Source of the DNA: Thermodesulfobacteriales bacterium
GTDB lineage: Bacteria; Desulfobacterota_D; UBA1144; Nemesobacterales; UBA2774
Direction of reading: 5' to 3'
Assembly (NCBI GenBank): GCA_004525335.1
Contig: SPCL01000026.1
Coordinates: 1 to 19,028 of the forward strand
DNA length: 19,028 nt
The first letter of the stretch is position 1. The number at the start of each line of letters is the position of its first letter. The position numbers were made by a program, and so were the translations under genes. Below, piece by piece: positions 1 to 7,331 of the stretch. The notes under the pieces were generated by a model. The model searched no databases and had not been told where the DNA came from. It saw only the letters and a list, made by a program, of their open reading frames with translations.

Positions 1-105
1 AAGATATTACTTTAGGGAATTTTTACTTAATATTTTTTCTAATGGTCTTTTAAGTGTTTTATGTAAGTTGATTTAGGGTTGTTATTCTGTAATCAACAAT
101 ATTTA

Positions 106-157
106 AGTATTACCTGAATAACGATATTTCCCTACCACTTTTTTTCCAGGTAATACT
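106..157. repeat. Perfect 11-bp inverted repeat with 30-nt spacer
   Basis: AGTATTACCTG at 106-116 is the exact reverse complement of CAGGTAATACT at 147-157. The spacer is T-rich on its right side. The pairing does not extend inward or outward. It could be a hairpin, a protein site or the edge of a decayed element; nothing in the sequence decides this. Confidence 0.6.
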
Positions 158-382
158 ATATGCATGAAGCCTATGATGTCAAGCAGCTTCTTCGCAAGTG
201 CGAAATGGATTGCTGCCATACGATTTAACTTTAAAACGAGACATGGGATCTATATATTGAGGTATAATGCTCCATAGTTATTTCTTCCTCTAAAGGTAGA
301 ATCAAACTAACAGCTTACTATATAGAATAAATGTAAAGTCATTTATAACTTTGCTGCAAATGTTTTATGCATTAAGCTTTTC

Positions 383-411
383 TTGACCATCATATAGTTT
401 CGTGTTAATTT
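383..411 (+). promoter_or_regulatory. Candidate promoter for the rpmH operon
   Basis: TTGACC (383-388), a 17-bp spacer and TAATTT (406-411), preceded by TG at 403-404 as in extended -10 promoters. The start of transcription would fall near 418, just before the upstream ORF at 429. The -10 hexamer matches the consensus at only three of six bases, so the call rests on the good -35 and the TGn extension. Confidence 0.4.
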
Positions 412-428
412 TAGGTTCTCAAAATAAC

Positions 429-460
429 ATGGGTTTATTTGTAAATGGGTTTATTTATAA
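429..460 (+). repeat. Tandem 16-bp repeat, two copies
   Basis: ATGGGTTTATTTGTAA (429-444) is followed directly by ATGGGTTTATTTATAA (445-460), 15 of 16 bases identical. A second pair, AGGTCATAAATAAAA (463-477) and AGGTCGTAAAATAA (480-493), follows. The region therefore appears to have grown by local duplication. Confidence 0.8.
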
Positions 461-488
461 AAAGGTCATAAATAAAATTAGGTCGTAA
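429..488 (+). CDS. Candidate 19-codon upstream ORF in the rpmH leader
   Basis: ATG at 429 opens MGLFVNGFIYKKVINKIRS and stops with TAA at 486-488, six bases before the rpmH start. Its start context (TTAGGT, a few bases, then AAAATAACATG) is repeated at rpmH itself (AAAATAACATG at 421-431 and 487-497). A second ATG at 445, inside the tandem repeat, opens a shorter frame MGLFIKRS. Translation of either is unproven; the frame could also be a chance product of local duplication. If real, it would be a leader peptide controlling L34/RNase P protein synthesis. Confidence 0.25.
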   Translation: MGLFVNGFIYKKVINKIRS

Positions 489-494
489 AATAAC

Positions 495-644
495 ATGAAG
501 AGAACATATCAACCTCACGTAAAGAAGAGATTAAGAACACACGGATTTCGCGAGCGCAATAGTACTACTGGCGGAAGACGAACTCTTAAAAGGCGTATTG
601 CAAAGGGTAGACACAGTCTTACAGTTCAACGCTTCAAGAAATGA
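495..644 (+). CDS. rpmH: 50S ribosomal protein L34
   Basis: A 49-residue, strongly basic protein beginning MKRTYQPHVKKRLRTHGFRE and ending in an RRIAKGRH-type tail, the characteristic pattern of bacterial L34, a small rRNA-binding protein of the large ribosomal subunit. Length is normal (family usually 44-50). It is first in the conserved rpmH-rnpA-yidD-yidC-jag order, and its stop codon overlaps the rnpA start in an ATGA junction (641-644), implying translational coupling. There is no strong Shine-Dalgarno sequence; AGGT at 480-483 is the nearest candidate. The leader contains repeats and a possible upstream ORF. Confidence 0.97.
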   Translation: MKRTYQPHVKKRLRTHGFRERNSTTGGRRTLKRRIAKGRHSLTVQRFKK

Positions 645-994
645 ACCTTCTTTTGAATTATTCATTTCCTAAAGAATTGAAGATCCGGAAATCCTCAGAA
701 TATGAGGAAATCTTTGGTACTAGTAAGAGGCTTAGGTCTCAGCATTTCAATATACTTTATGTTAAAAACTCACTAGGATATCCAAGAACCGGAATAGTAG
801 TAGGCAAGAAGAACGTCCATTCATCGGTTAAGCGGAACAGGATTAAGAGGGTGGTTAGGGAAGTTTTTAGAAATAATAAATCTCTCTTTGACTCACTGGA
901 CATTGTTTTTTTAGCAAAAAAGGGAAGCGATACTCTTAATTATGTAAAGGCAAAGAGAGAGATTGAGGAAACTATAAGGTTACGTTTGTTATGA
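641..994 (+). CDS. rnpA: Ribonuclease P protein component
   Basis: The 117-residue protein subunit of RNase P, which helps the catalytic RNA remove 5' leaders from tRNA precursors. The family core FPKELKIRKSSEYEEIF starts near residue 9, and the signature basic RNR motif helix (KRNRIKRVVREVFR) lies at about 64-77. It overlaps rpmH by four bases and yidD by four bases (ATGA at 991-994), so the three are probably co-translated. Length and composition are typical. The RNase P RNA gene is not in the window. Confidence 0.96.
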   Translation: MNLLLNYSFPKELKIRKSSEYEEIFGTSKRLRSQHFNILYVKNSLGYPRTGIVVGKKNVHSSVKRNRIKRVVREVFRNNKSLFDSLDIVFLAKKGSDTLNYVKAKREIEETIRLRLL

Positions 995-1215
995 AGACAA
1001 GTTTTTTGGTGTATGTGGTTACTTTACTAATAAAAGCTTATAAATATTTGATTTCTCCTATCCTGCCTTCTTCTTGCAGATTCTATCCTAGTTGTTCTGA
1101 GTATGCATTGGAAGCTTTTAATAAGTATGGATTTATTAAAGGTTTCTGGCTGACTTTGAAGAGAATTGGAAGATGTCACCCACTATGTGACGGAGGATAT
1201 GATCCGGTCAAGTAA
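991..1215 (+). CDS. yidD: Membrane protein insertion efficiency factor YidD
   Basis: A 74-residue member of the YidD family, small inner-membrane-associated proteins thought to assist YidC-dependent insertion. The N-terminal amphipathic/hydrophobic stretch (about 5-25) is followed by the signature SPILPSSCRFYPSCSEYA with Cys29 and Cys35, then RCHPLCDGGYDPV with Cys62 and Cys66. The start overlaps the rnpA stop. It lies ten bases before yidC, which is the usual partner. Confidence 0.95.
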   Translation: MKTSFLVYVVTLLIKAYKYLISPILPSSCRFYPSCSEYALEAFNKYGFIKGFWLTLKRIGRCHPLCDGGYDPVK

Positions 1216-1225
1216 AGGATAAGGG

Positions 1226-2929
1226 ATGGAAAACAGATCAAATTGGATTATCTTTTTAGTAATTGCGTTTGTTATAATGATAGGTCATGCCTATTTCTTT
1301 AGTACCCCTCCAAAAGAAACACAAAAACAGGGTGAAATAACCACCCAGTCTCCAGAGGGATCATCATCTACAAATGATAGTAGTTCTTCTGTACAGTTTG
1401 ATAATCCTGATACCGAACCCGACCCTTTTGAAGAAGTTGATTCTACTCCAAAGGGATCTTTAATAACAATCGATAGCCCCTTATATAAAGGTGTTATAGA
1501 TACAGCAGGTGCTAGATTTGTTTCTTGGGAACTCAAGAACTATAAATCCAGTACTAACGGCGAAAGTAATGACCTAGTTAACCTCTATAACGATACCCAG
1601 CCTGGATTCAATGCCTTATTACAAGTTAAAGGGATCACCCTACCCGAGTTTATTCCTTACCAGTTCAATGGGGGGAATAATGTAGCTGTCTCCGAAGGCT
1701 CTACCAAAGAGCTTAATTTTAGCTGGACCTCACCTGAAGGGATCAGAGTTAATAATATCTTCGAACTTGATTCTGCCAGCTATCTGGTCAAACAGAGATT
1801 TGAAATTACCAACTCCAGTGGAGATTTAATACAGGAAAGAGTTGTAGTTAGATGGTTGGGGAAGATTGAAGCTGAAGGCAGGACTGGTAGCAGCGGTAGA
1901 ACTTTTATAGCGCGGGTATCCGACAGTGTGGAGAGAGTCAATAGCGAGCCCGACAACACAGAAAGTTATAAAGGTGTTGTAAATTGGTTTGGATTCTCTG
2001 AGAAATATTTTATGTCTTCTTTTTTACCTGAAACCGGTGCTGAAACCGTTATTGAAATAAGCCCTACCAAACAAGAAGGTCAAATAGTAGCTCAGTTCGC
2101 TTATCCTGGAAGTTCGATTCCATCAGGTAAAAGTTCTTTAAGAACCTGGGAAGTATATATGGGGCCTTTAGAGCCAAGCTTACTTAAACCTATTGGATAT
2201 GATCTGGATAGTGCTATTCAATATGGCTGGTTTGGATTCTTAGCAAGACCAATGCTTCAGTTTCTGGAGTGGCTAAACAGCTATTTTCATAACTACGGTA
2301 TATCTATCATCGTTATTACTATTATAATCAGAGCCGCGTTCTTCCCACTTACAGTAAAGTCCATGGTCTCAATGAAACAAATGCAGTTAAAGACCGAAAA
2401 AGTTAAGCCTGAGATGGATGCGCTCAAAGAAAAATACAAGGATGATAAATCCAAGCAAAATTCTGAATTAATGGCGTTTTATTCAAAACACGGCATTAAC
2501 CCACTTAGTCAGTTGGGAGGATGTTTACCGTTATTAATTCAATTTCCAGTCTTTATCACAATTTATGATGTCTTGCGCCATTCCATTGATTTAAGGCACA
2601 GTCCTTTCCTTTGGATCCCGGATTTGTCCGAGCCCGATATGTTGTTTGAAATACCGTATATAGGCATACCGTTTAGACTCCTCCCAATAATAATGGGTGC
2701 TGCATGGTTCCTTTCTCAGAAGATGACACCGATGAGTACTGCAATGGGTGGAGAGAATATGCAGCTGCAAATGAAGTTAATGCAGTATATGCCTATAATT
2801 TTTGTATTTCTCTTTTGGAATTTACCTTCAGGGTTGGTGCTCTACTGGACAGTGAGTAATATGTTATCAATTGCTCAGCAGGTATATGTAAATCGTAAAG
2901 TGATGGCTCTTCAAGGAGGATCGAAATAA
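1226..2929 (+). CDS. yidC: Membrane protein insertase YidC
   Basis: 567 residues, the long Gram-negative form. Residues 6-25 form the first membrane segment, followed by a Ser/Pro/acid-rich linker (30-75) and the periplasmic P1 beta domain (about 78-315). The conserved insertase core starts near 340 and carries the essential positive residue of the hydrophilic groove, Arg369 in ITIIIRAAFFPL, then a charged cytoplasmic hairpin (380-425) and further membrane helices with GGCLPLLIQFPVF and NLPSGLVLYW. It inserts and folds inner-membrane proteins with or without SecYEG. A purine-rich Shine-Dalgarno (around 1214-1225) supports the start. Jag begins at the very next base after its stop. Confidence 0.97.
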   Translation: MENRSNWIIFLVIAFVIMIGHAYFFSTPPKETQKQGEITTQSPEGSSSTNDSSSSVQFDNPDTEPDPFEEVDSTPKGSLITIDSPLYKGVIDTAGARFVSWELKNYKSSTNGESNDLVNLYNDTQPGFNALLQVKGITLPEFIPYQFNGGNNVAVSEGSTKELNFSWTSPEGIRVNNIFELDSASYLVKQRFEITNSSGDLIQERVVVRWLGKIEAEGRTGSSGRTFIARVSDSVERVNSEPDNTESYKGVVNWFGFSEKYFMSSFLPETGAETVIEISPTKQEGQIVAQFAYPGSSIPSGKSSLRTWEVYMGPLEPSLLKPIGYDLDSAIQYGWFGFLARPMLQFLEWLNSYFHNYGISIIVITIIIRAAFFPLTVKSMVSMKQMQLKTEKVKPEMDALKEKYKDDKSKQNSELMAFYSKHGINPLSQLGGCLPLLIQFPVFITIYDVLRHSIDLRHSPFLWIPDLSEPDMLFEIPYIGIPFRLLPIIMGAAWFLSQKMTPMSTAMGGENMQLQMKLMQYMPIIFVFLFWNLPSGLVLYWTVSNMLSIAQQVYVNRKVMALQGGSK

Positions 2930-3631
2930 ATGGGAATAGTTCTCGAAAAAGAAGGAAAAACGGCATCCGAAGCCACTATTAGTGCTTGTGAGGAATTAGG
3001 CGTTTCCAGGGGTGAAATAGATGTAGAAGTTCTCCGGGAGAGCTCGAAAGGAATTTTTGGGATTGGCGGTAGAAATGCAAAAGTTAGAGTTACTTTAAAA
3101 AACGATAAATTAAGTGAGAAAGGTCTTAAATCAAAAAAAGCTCTAGAATCTCTTCTGGAGTATTTGGTACCTACTTATTCAGTTGGAATTAGAGAGAGTG
3201 TAGATAGAATAAAATTAGATATAAAAGATACAAATGATAAGGGTCTTCTCATTGGAAAACGTGGGGAGATGATTAAAGCCCTCGAATTCATTGTAGGAAA
3301 GATTTCCGGGCGTTCATGTGAAGACGGTAAGGAAAAGAGAATAAATATAGATGTAGATGGATATAAGGACAGAAGAGAAGATAAAATCTCAAGGCTTATT
3401 AAAGATACAGCTATAAAAGTTAGACAAATAAAGAAACCTATATCACTTGAACCTATGACAGCTTCTGAAAGAAGGATGGCATATATTGCTCTTAAAAGAG
3501 AAAATGGAGTGGGTTATGAAACTAAAGTAGAGAAGGATCAAAAAAGAATCATTATAACCCCTCATCGATCAAGAGGGCAAAATAGTGTAAACCGAGACGT
3601 TGAAAAGGAGAAGAATGATGGCTCCAGATAA
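2930..3631 (+). CDS. jag: Jag/KhpB RNA-binding protein (Jag_N, KH, R3H)
   Basis: 233 residues. The Jag N-terminal domain (1-58, with ESSKGIFGIGGRNAKV) is followed by a linker, a KH domain with the GKRG loop at 109-112, and an R3H domain (about 170-215). Jag/KhpB proteins bind RNA and, in firmicutes, work with KhpA on post-transcriptional control of cell elongation. In the R3H motif (usually R-x3-H) the histidine is replaced by Tyr185, while Arg181 remains. The start codon directly follows the yidC stop (TAAATG), with an AAGGAGG-type site inside the end of yidC, so coupling is likely. The Lys/Arg/Asp-rich C-terminal tail overlaps the next gene. Confidence 0.93.
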   Translation: MGIVLEKEGKTASEATISACEELGVSRGEIDVEVLRESSKGIFGIGGRNAKVRVTLKNDKLSEKGLKSKKALESLLEYLVPTYSVGIRESVDRIKLDIKDTNDKGLLIGKRGEMIKALEFIVGKISGRSCEDGKEKRINIDVDGYKDRREDKISRLIKDTAIKVRQIKKPISLEPMTASERRMAYIALKRENGVGYETKVEKDQKRIIITPHRSRGQNSVNRDVEKEKNDGSR

Positions 3632-3935
3632 AACCAGAAGAGCAGAAGACGAATTTATTGCTAAAGAAGAAGCAGAAAAAACCAAACGCTTGAAAGAAAA
3701 GCTAAAAGAGCAACGCTCTGAAGAGCAAAGAGAGCAGACAAAAGCTCTATGTTATATGAAATGTCCTAAATGCGGCTCAGACTTAAGTGAAGTTACTTTC
3801 AGAGGGATTAAAATAGACCGCTGTCTTAATTGTGACGGTGTCTGGTTAGATGAAGGCGAGCTTGAAAAATTAGCCGGTACTGAAGATAGCAGTACTATAG
3901 GAAATATAATACATATAATAACCGGAAAGGTTTAG
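3618..3935 (+). CDS. Small zf-TFIIB-type zinc-ribbon protein
   Basis: About 105 residues. An N-terminal highly charged, probably coiled helix (EEAEKTKRLKEKLKEQ) precedes a zinc ribbon: MKCPKCGSDLSEVTFRG, then DRCLNCDGVWLDEGELEKL. The two C-x2-C pairs and the GVWLD-GELE signature match the zf-TFIIB family, whose function is unknown. The start is ATG 3618 (or 3615) because AGGAG at 3606-3610 is correctly spaced; an upstream in-frame TTG at 3600 overlaps that site and is less likely. The gene overlaps the end of jag by about 14 bases, so it is the last member of the yidC operon. It occupies the place where mnmE often lies. It converges on tadA with an 11-bp gap. Confidence 0.85.
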   Translation: MAPDKTRRAEDEFIAKEEAEKTKRLKEKLKEQRSEEQREQTKALCYMKCPKCGSDLSEVTFRGIKIDRCLNCDGVWLDEGELEKLAGTEDSSTIGNIIHIITGKV

Positions 3936-3946
3936 AGTCAAGCTTT

Positions 3947-4405
3947 TTACTTTCTCAGCGTTTTAAAAAATTCTTTAAGCAGATCTGAACATTGGGTTTC
4001 AAGAACACCTTCTATAACTTCAACACTGTGGTTTAATTTGTTATCAGTGCCAATATTGTAAACTGAGTACACTGCGCCTGCCTTAGTATCCCTTGCACCA
4101 AAAACTAATCTGCTAATTCTGGCCAGAACTATAGCACCAATACACATTGCACAAGGCTCAAGAGTGACGTAGAGAGTAGTACCATCCATTCTCCAGCTTT
4201 GTAGTTTCTCTGAAGCTCGTCTTATAGCTATTATTTCTGCATGCGCGGTTGGGTCCTGGTTTTTTTCGCGGAGGTTATATCCAGAGGAGATAATATTATT
4301 ATCTTTGTCTGTTATCACAGAACCGATAGGAACTTCACCGATACTCCCGGCTAATTGAGCTTCCTCAATAGCCAGGAGCATAAATTTTTTATCCTTATCC
4401 GTCAT
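3947..4405 (-). CDS. tadA: tRNA-specific adenosine deaminase TadA
   Basis: 152 residues, normal for TadA. It converts the wobble adenosine 34 of tRNA-Arg(ACG) to inosine. The zinc-dependent deaminase signature is complete: His55-Ala-Glu57 (DPTAHAEIIA, with Glu57 as proton shuttle) and PCAMC with Cys85 and Cys88. The C-terminal helix FFKTLRK is typical. It lies 33 bases downstream of an acyl-CoA ligase on the same strand, so it may be read from that gene's promoter; its own Shine-Dalgarno sequence is weak (GAG). Confidence 0.95.
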   Translation of the reverse strand: MTDKDKKFMLLAIEEAQLAGSIGEVPIGSVITDKDNNIISSGYNLREKNQDPTAHAEIIAIRRASEKLQSWRMDGTTLYVTLEPCAMCIGAIVLARISRLVFGARDTKAGAVYSVYNIGTDNKLNHSVEVIEGVLETQCSDLLKEFFKTLRK

Positions 4406-4438
4406 AACTCGGTGAATTGATATGACATGAGTTCATAA

Positions 4439-6169
4439 CTATTTTCTTGCGCTGAATTTAATTCCTGCTTTGCTTCTGTCCCAGGTTTTATCGGTGATTT
4501 CTTTTATCTCAGCAACTTTAATTTTCTGAGTTGCTGTAACAGGGAAACCATCTTCATATACTTCAATAAACCTTGGAACCATTGCTACCATAACCTTCTC
4601 AGCCATCCAATGGCTAAACTCTACAGGGTCAAAATCAGCCCCGCCTTTCAAGGTTACGCATAGCTTGATTTCATCATCCGAAACATTAGGAAGTCTTATG
4701 CCAACTGCTACAGCTTCCTGTAGCGCTTCATGCTGAATGGCTACGTCCTGTACAGCAATCGGATCAACGTTTTCTCCAGAGACCCTTATTCTGCTGAATC
4801 TTCCGGCAAAGTAATATCTTCCGTCGATTCCTCTTGCAAATAGATCGTCTGAGTTAAAGAAGCCGTCATCATCAAATGCTTCTCTAGTTCTTCTCTCATC
4901 TTTAAAGTATTCGTTTAGTGTTGTGTGTGCCACGAGGGGTTTAATGTACAAGAGTCCCTTAGCCTCATCTGGGGGTGTTGGGTTTTCATAAGGATCCCAG
5001 AAAGGTCTTAATACCTCTGAAATATCTTCAGGGTTTCTAAGCTCTGTGTAATATCCGTCCATTGGGAAACCTGATGAGCCCGGGCGATGATCTTCCGGAT
5101 CTTTCCAGAGCACCATACCCATCTCTGTGGAACCGTAACCGTCAATTACCCTTACGCCGAATCTCTGTTGAAACTCTACTAAGTTTCTTGGTGCCGGGGA
5201 TCCAAGCATGATTCTGATTTTATGCTTCTTGTCCCATTCTGAAGGCTCTGCAGCCCATAGATACTCTGCAACTGCTCCAAGCATGTTTACACATGTAGCG
5301 TCGCATCCGGCAGCCCATTTCCAGAAGCTTGATGCTGAGAATCTTGTAAAGAACACAGCTGTTGCTCCAGCACCCATAGCGCTGAATAAGCACATAACCT
5401 GAGCATTTGCATGGCCGAGTGAAAGTATGCTCATAAGTGTGTCTTCACTTCTAACACCCTGCTGCTGAAGGTAGGCTCTTACTGTCATCAAAATTCCGCC
5501 TTGGTCCCTAGCAACACCCTTTGGCATTCCTGTGGTCCCTGAGGTGAACATGCATCTTTCCATGTCGTGAGTGGTTACTTCAACGCCAGTATTATCGCTT
5601 GAAGCATTTTCAAATGCTGTAGCGAAAGCAAGGGTTTTAATTCCCCCAATCTCAGAAGGAACGTCAGCTGGATCACCGGTCATAAATATGACCCGCAAGT
5701 TTTCTATATCACCTGCTATCTCTTCTAATAAAGGCAAGCTTCCCGGATCAACAATGAGTGTCTCCATTTCAGAATAGTTAATTACATAAGCAAGTCTTTC
5801 GCCTTTCTCATCTTTATTGATAGGCACCTGAACGCCGCCAAGTTTATGAATTGCAATAATAGAGGCTACATACTCAGAACAGTTGAGCATGTACATTCCA
5901 ACTTTATCGCCCTTTTTTACGCCAAAATTGTCTTTTAGACCATTGGCTACTCTGTTTGCCCATTCGTTTGTTTCTTTATATGTATAGCTTTCAGACACTT
6001 CTCCATTATTATTAGCAACTTTAAACATTGCTTTATCAGGGAATTGCTCTGCTCCCATTTCAAGGCATTTTGTAATCGGCTGCCATTCATTTGAATCCTC
6101 GAAAGTGCCGAATGGTAACGTCCCTTCTCCCAGGTATTTTACATCCCGGGGCCTAAATAATAAACGCAT
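4439..6169 (-). CDS. AMP-forming acyl-CoA ligase, paralogue 1
   Basis: 576 residues of the class I adenylate-forming superfamily, activating a carboxylic acid to its acyl-AMP and then acyl-CoA. Motifs: P-loop-like A3 MFTSGTTGMPKGV (207-219), A5 YGSTEMG (345-351), A7 GFFNSDDL, hinge/A8 region RIRVSGENVDP (460-470) and A10 TATQKIKV with the presumed catalytic Lys549 (the usual TGK is TQK here). The overall look resembles crotonobetaine/carnitine-CoA ligase-like proteins rather than acetyl-CoA synthetase; the acyl substrate cannot be read from the sequence. A strong AAGGAGG (6176-6182) and a near-consensus promoter precede it. About two thirds identical by eye to the gene at 7332-9056. Confidence 0.88.
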   Translation of the reverse strand: MRLLFRPRDVKYLGEGTLPFGTFEDSNEWQPITKCLEMGAEQFPDKAMFKVANNNGEVSESYTYKETNEWANRVANGLKDNFGVKKGDKVGMYMLNCSEYVASIIAIHKLGGVQVPINKDEKGERLAYVINYSEMETLIVDPGSLPLLEEIAGDIENLRVIFMTGDPADVPSEIGGIKTLAFATAFENASSDNTGVEVTTHDMERCMFTSGTTGMPKGVARDQGGILMTVRAYLQQQGVRSEDTLMSILSLGHANAQVMCLFSAMGAGATAVFFTRFSASSFWKWAAGCDATCVNMLGAVAEYLWAAEPSEWDKKHKIRIMLGSPAPRNLVEFQQRFGVRVIDGYGSTEMGMVLWKDPEDHRPGSSGFPMDGYYTELRNPEDISEVLRPFWDPYENPTPPDEAKGLLYIKPLVAHTTLNEYFKDERRTREAFDDDGFFNSDDLFARGIDGRYYFAGRFSRIRVSGENVDPIAVQDVAIQHEALQEAVAVGIRLPNVSDDEIKLCVTLKGGADFDPVEFSHWMAEKVMVAMVPRFIEVYEDGFPVTATQKIKVAEIKEITDKTWDRSKAGIKFSARK

Positions 6170-6206
6170 AGTACTCCTCCTTGCCCTATATTTCTGACCA
6201 GCGAAT

Positions 6207-6236
6207 AATATAAGTCCAATAAGATACCCTTGTCAA
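6207..6236 (-). promoter_or_regulatory. Sigma70-type promoter for acyl-CoA ligase 1
   Basis: On the minus strand a perfect TTGACA (6231-6236), an 18-bp spacer and TATATT (6207-6212, five of six). Transcription would start near 6200, giving a leader of about 30 nt with a strong Shine-Dalgarno. No dyad lies in the spacer, unlike the promoter of the paralogue. Confidence 0.7.
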
Positions 6237-6327
6237 ACTATATAGATTATCAGCAGAAATTTACTACTTTAGTTTAATCCATTTAAATGTGTATCCTTAA
6301 TAAAAATGAGCTGACTATTGCTATAAA

Positions 6328-6355
6328 TTGTATCAATTTCGGGCTGTGTTATATT
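6328..6355 (+). promoter_or_regulatory. Candidate extended -10 promoter for the exchanger gene
   Basis: TATATT at 6350-6355 is preceded by TGT (6347-6349), an extended -10 element. A weak -35, TTGTAT, lies 16 bp upstream at 6328-6333. The gene starts at 6386 with AAGGAG at 6368-6373. Confidence 0.45.
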
Positions 6356-6385
6356 GCGTATTATATTAAGGAGTGAAGGTTCTCT

Positions 6386-7330
6386 ATGAGTGTAGGTTTA
6401 TCAATAATACTATTTGTCGTTGGAATCATAATGCTTTTTCTGGGGGGTGAGGGCTTAGTGAAAGGCGCATCGCGCTTGGCACGTATACTAGGTATAAGCC
6501 CAGTCGTTATTGGTTTAACAGTGGTTGCTCTTGGAACTTCAGCTCCTGAATTTGTTGTAAGCCTTGTAGCCGCTTTAAAAGGGTCAAGTGACATAGTCCT
6601 TGGAAATATAATAGGCAGCAATATCTCTAACATCGGATTAATACTTGCTATAGGAGCTTTGATTAGTCCTTTAATCATTCATGGCAGGATTATAAAAGTA
6701 GAAGTTCCGATTATGATTTTACTTTCACTTATTCTCTATGGTCTGGCATGGGGCTTAAACCTAGGCCTATTTCAAGGGATTTTTCTTTTCACAGCTCTAA
6801 TAGCCTTTATTCTATATAGTTATTTTGGCTCAAAAAAAGAGCCCAAAATAGTCAAAGAAGAGTACGAAGAGTTTATAACTAAAGATGTTTCAGTTTGGAA
6901 ACAAATAGCGTTTATCGTTTTAGGGCTTGCAGGACTTGTAATCGGAGCCAGGCTTGTGGTTGATTCAGCAATTTTTATTGCAAGAATTGTTGGTGTGAGT
7001 GAATTAGTAATAAGTATTACAGTTGTTGCAATTGGAACCTCATTACCAGAGCTTTCAACGACAATTGTTGCCGCTATGAAAAAAGAGCACGACATAATAG
7101 TTGGAAATATAATAGGGAGTAATATTTTTAATATAGGGATACTTGGCGTGGTCTCTATTGTTCATCCGGTTACAGTAGATAGTGCCTTGCTAAAATTTGA
7201 ATTTCCTATAATGATCTTCTTCTCTATATTATTGCTTCCATTAATGATGACTGGAAAGAAAGTTGGCAGGATTGAGGGATTATTACTATTAGTCCTCTAT
7301 GCCGGGTTTGTCTATATGGTCATTAGATAA
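6386..7330 (+). CDS. CaCA-family Na+/Ca2+ exchanger (YrbG-like)
   Basis: 314 residues, nearly all hydrophobic helices, expected in the inner membrane with about ten segments. The two inverted alpha-repeats that define the cation/Ca2+ exchanger family are clear: alpha-1 GLTVVALGTSAPEF (43-56) with GNIIGSNISNIG (73-84), and alpha-2 ITVVAIGTSLPEL (211-223) with GNIIGSNIFNIG (240-251). The ion-binding glutamates would be Glu55 and Glu222. The charged loop at about 150-170 separates the halves. It exports calcium using sodium or protons; the exact coupling ion is unknown. It sits in opposite orientation between two acyl-CoA ligase paralogues and ends one base from the stop of the second. Confidence 0.92.
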   Translation: MSVGLSIILFVVGIIMLFLGGEGLVKGASRLARILGISPVVIGLTVVALGTSAPEFVVSLVAALKGSSDIVLGNIIGSNISNIGLILAIGALISPLIIHGRIIKVEVPIMILLSLILYGLAWGLNLGLFQGIFLFTALIAFILYSYFGSKKEPKIVKEEYEEFITKDVSVWKQIAFIVLGLAGLVIGARLVVDSAIFIARIVGVSELVISITVVAIGTSLPELSTTIVAAMKKEHDIIVGNIIGSNIFNIGILGVVSIVHPVTVDSALLKFEFPIMIFFSILLLPLMMTGKKVGRIEGLLLLVLYAGFVYMVIR

Positions 7331-7331
7331 A

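Larger units (their letters stand above)
1..494. other. Gene-poor AT-rich leader upstream of rpmH
   Basis: No confident gene lies here. Visible structures are a 7-bp inverted repeat (67-73 with 91-97), a perfect 11-bp inverted repeat (106-116 with 147-157), a small GC-richer hairpin (183-216), a perfect TATAAT at 263-268 without a good -35, a candidate rpmH promoter (383-411) and a repeat-built segment (411-497). No cluster of TTATCCACA-like DnaA boxes was found, so an origin is not supported although this gene cluster often sits close to one. A 38-codon frame on the minus strand (103-219) may be a decayed gene end. Confidence 0.6.

Noticed and set aside
222..229. Integron attC-like ATTTAAC core site
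   Set aside because: It matches RYYYAAC, but no partner GTTRRRY site or attC-type folding was found at a proper distance.
257..268. Separate promoter at the perfect TATAAT
   Set aside because: No -35 or TGn extension at the right distance; recorded only as a possible weak site.
1..494. Replication origin beside the rpmH-rnpA cluster
   Set aside because: No cluster of DnaA boxes (TTATCCACA or close variants) and no dnaA or dnaN in view.
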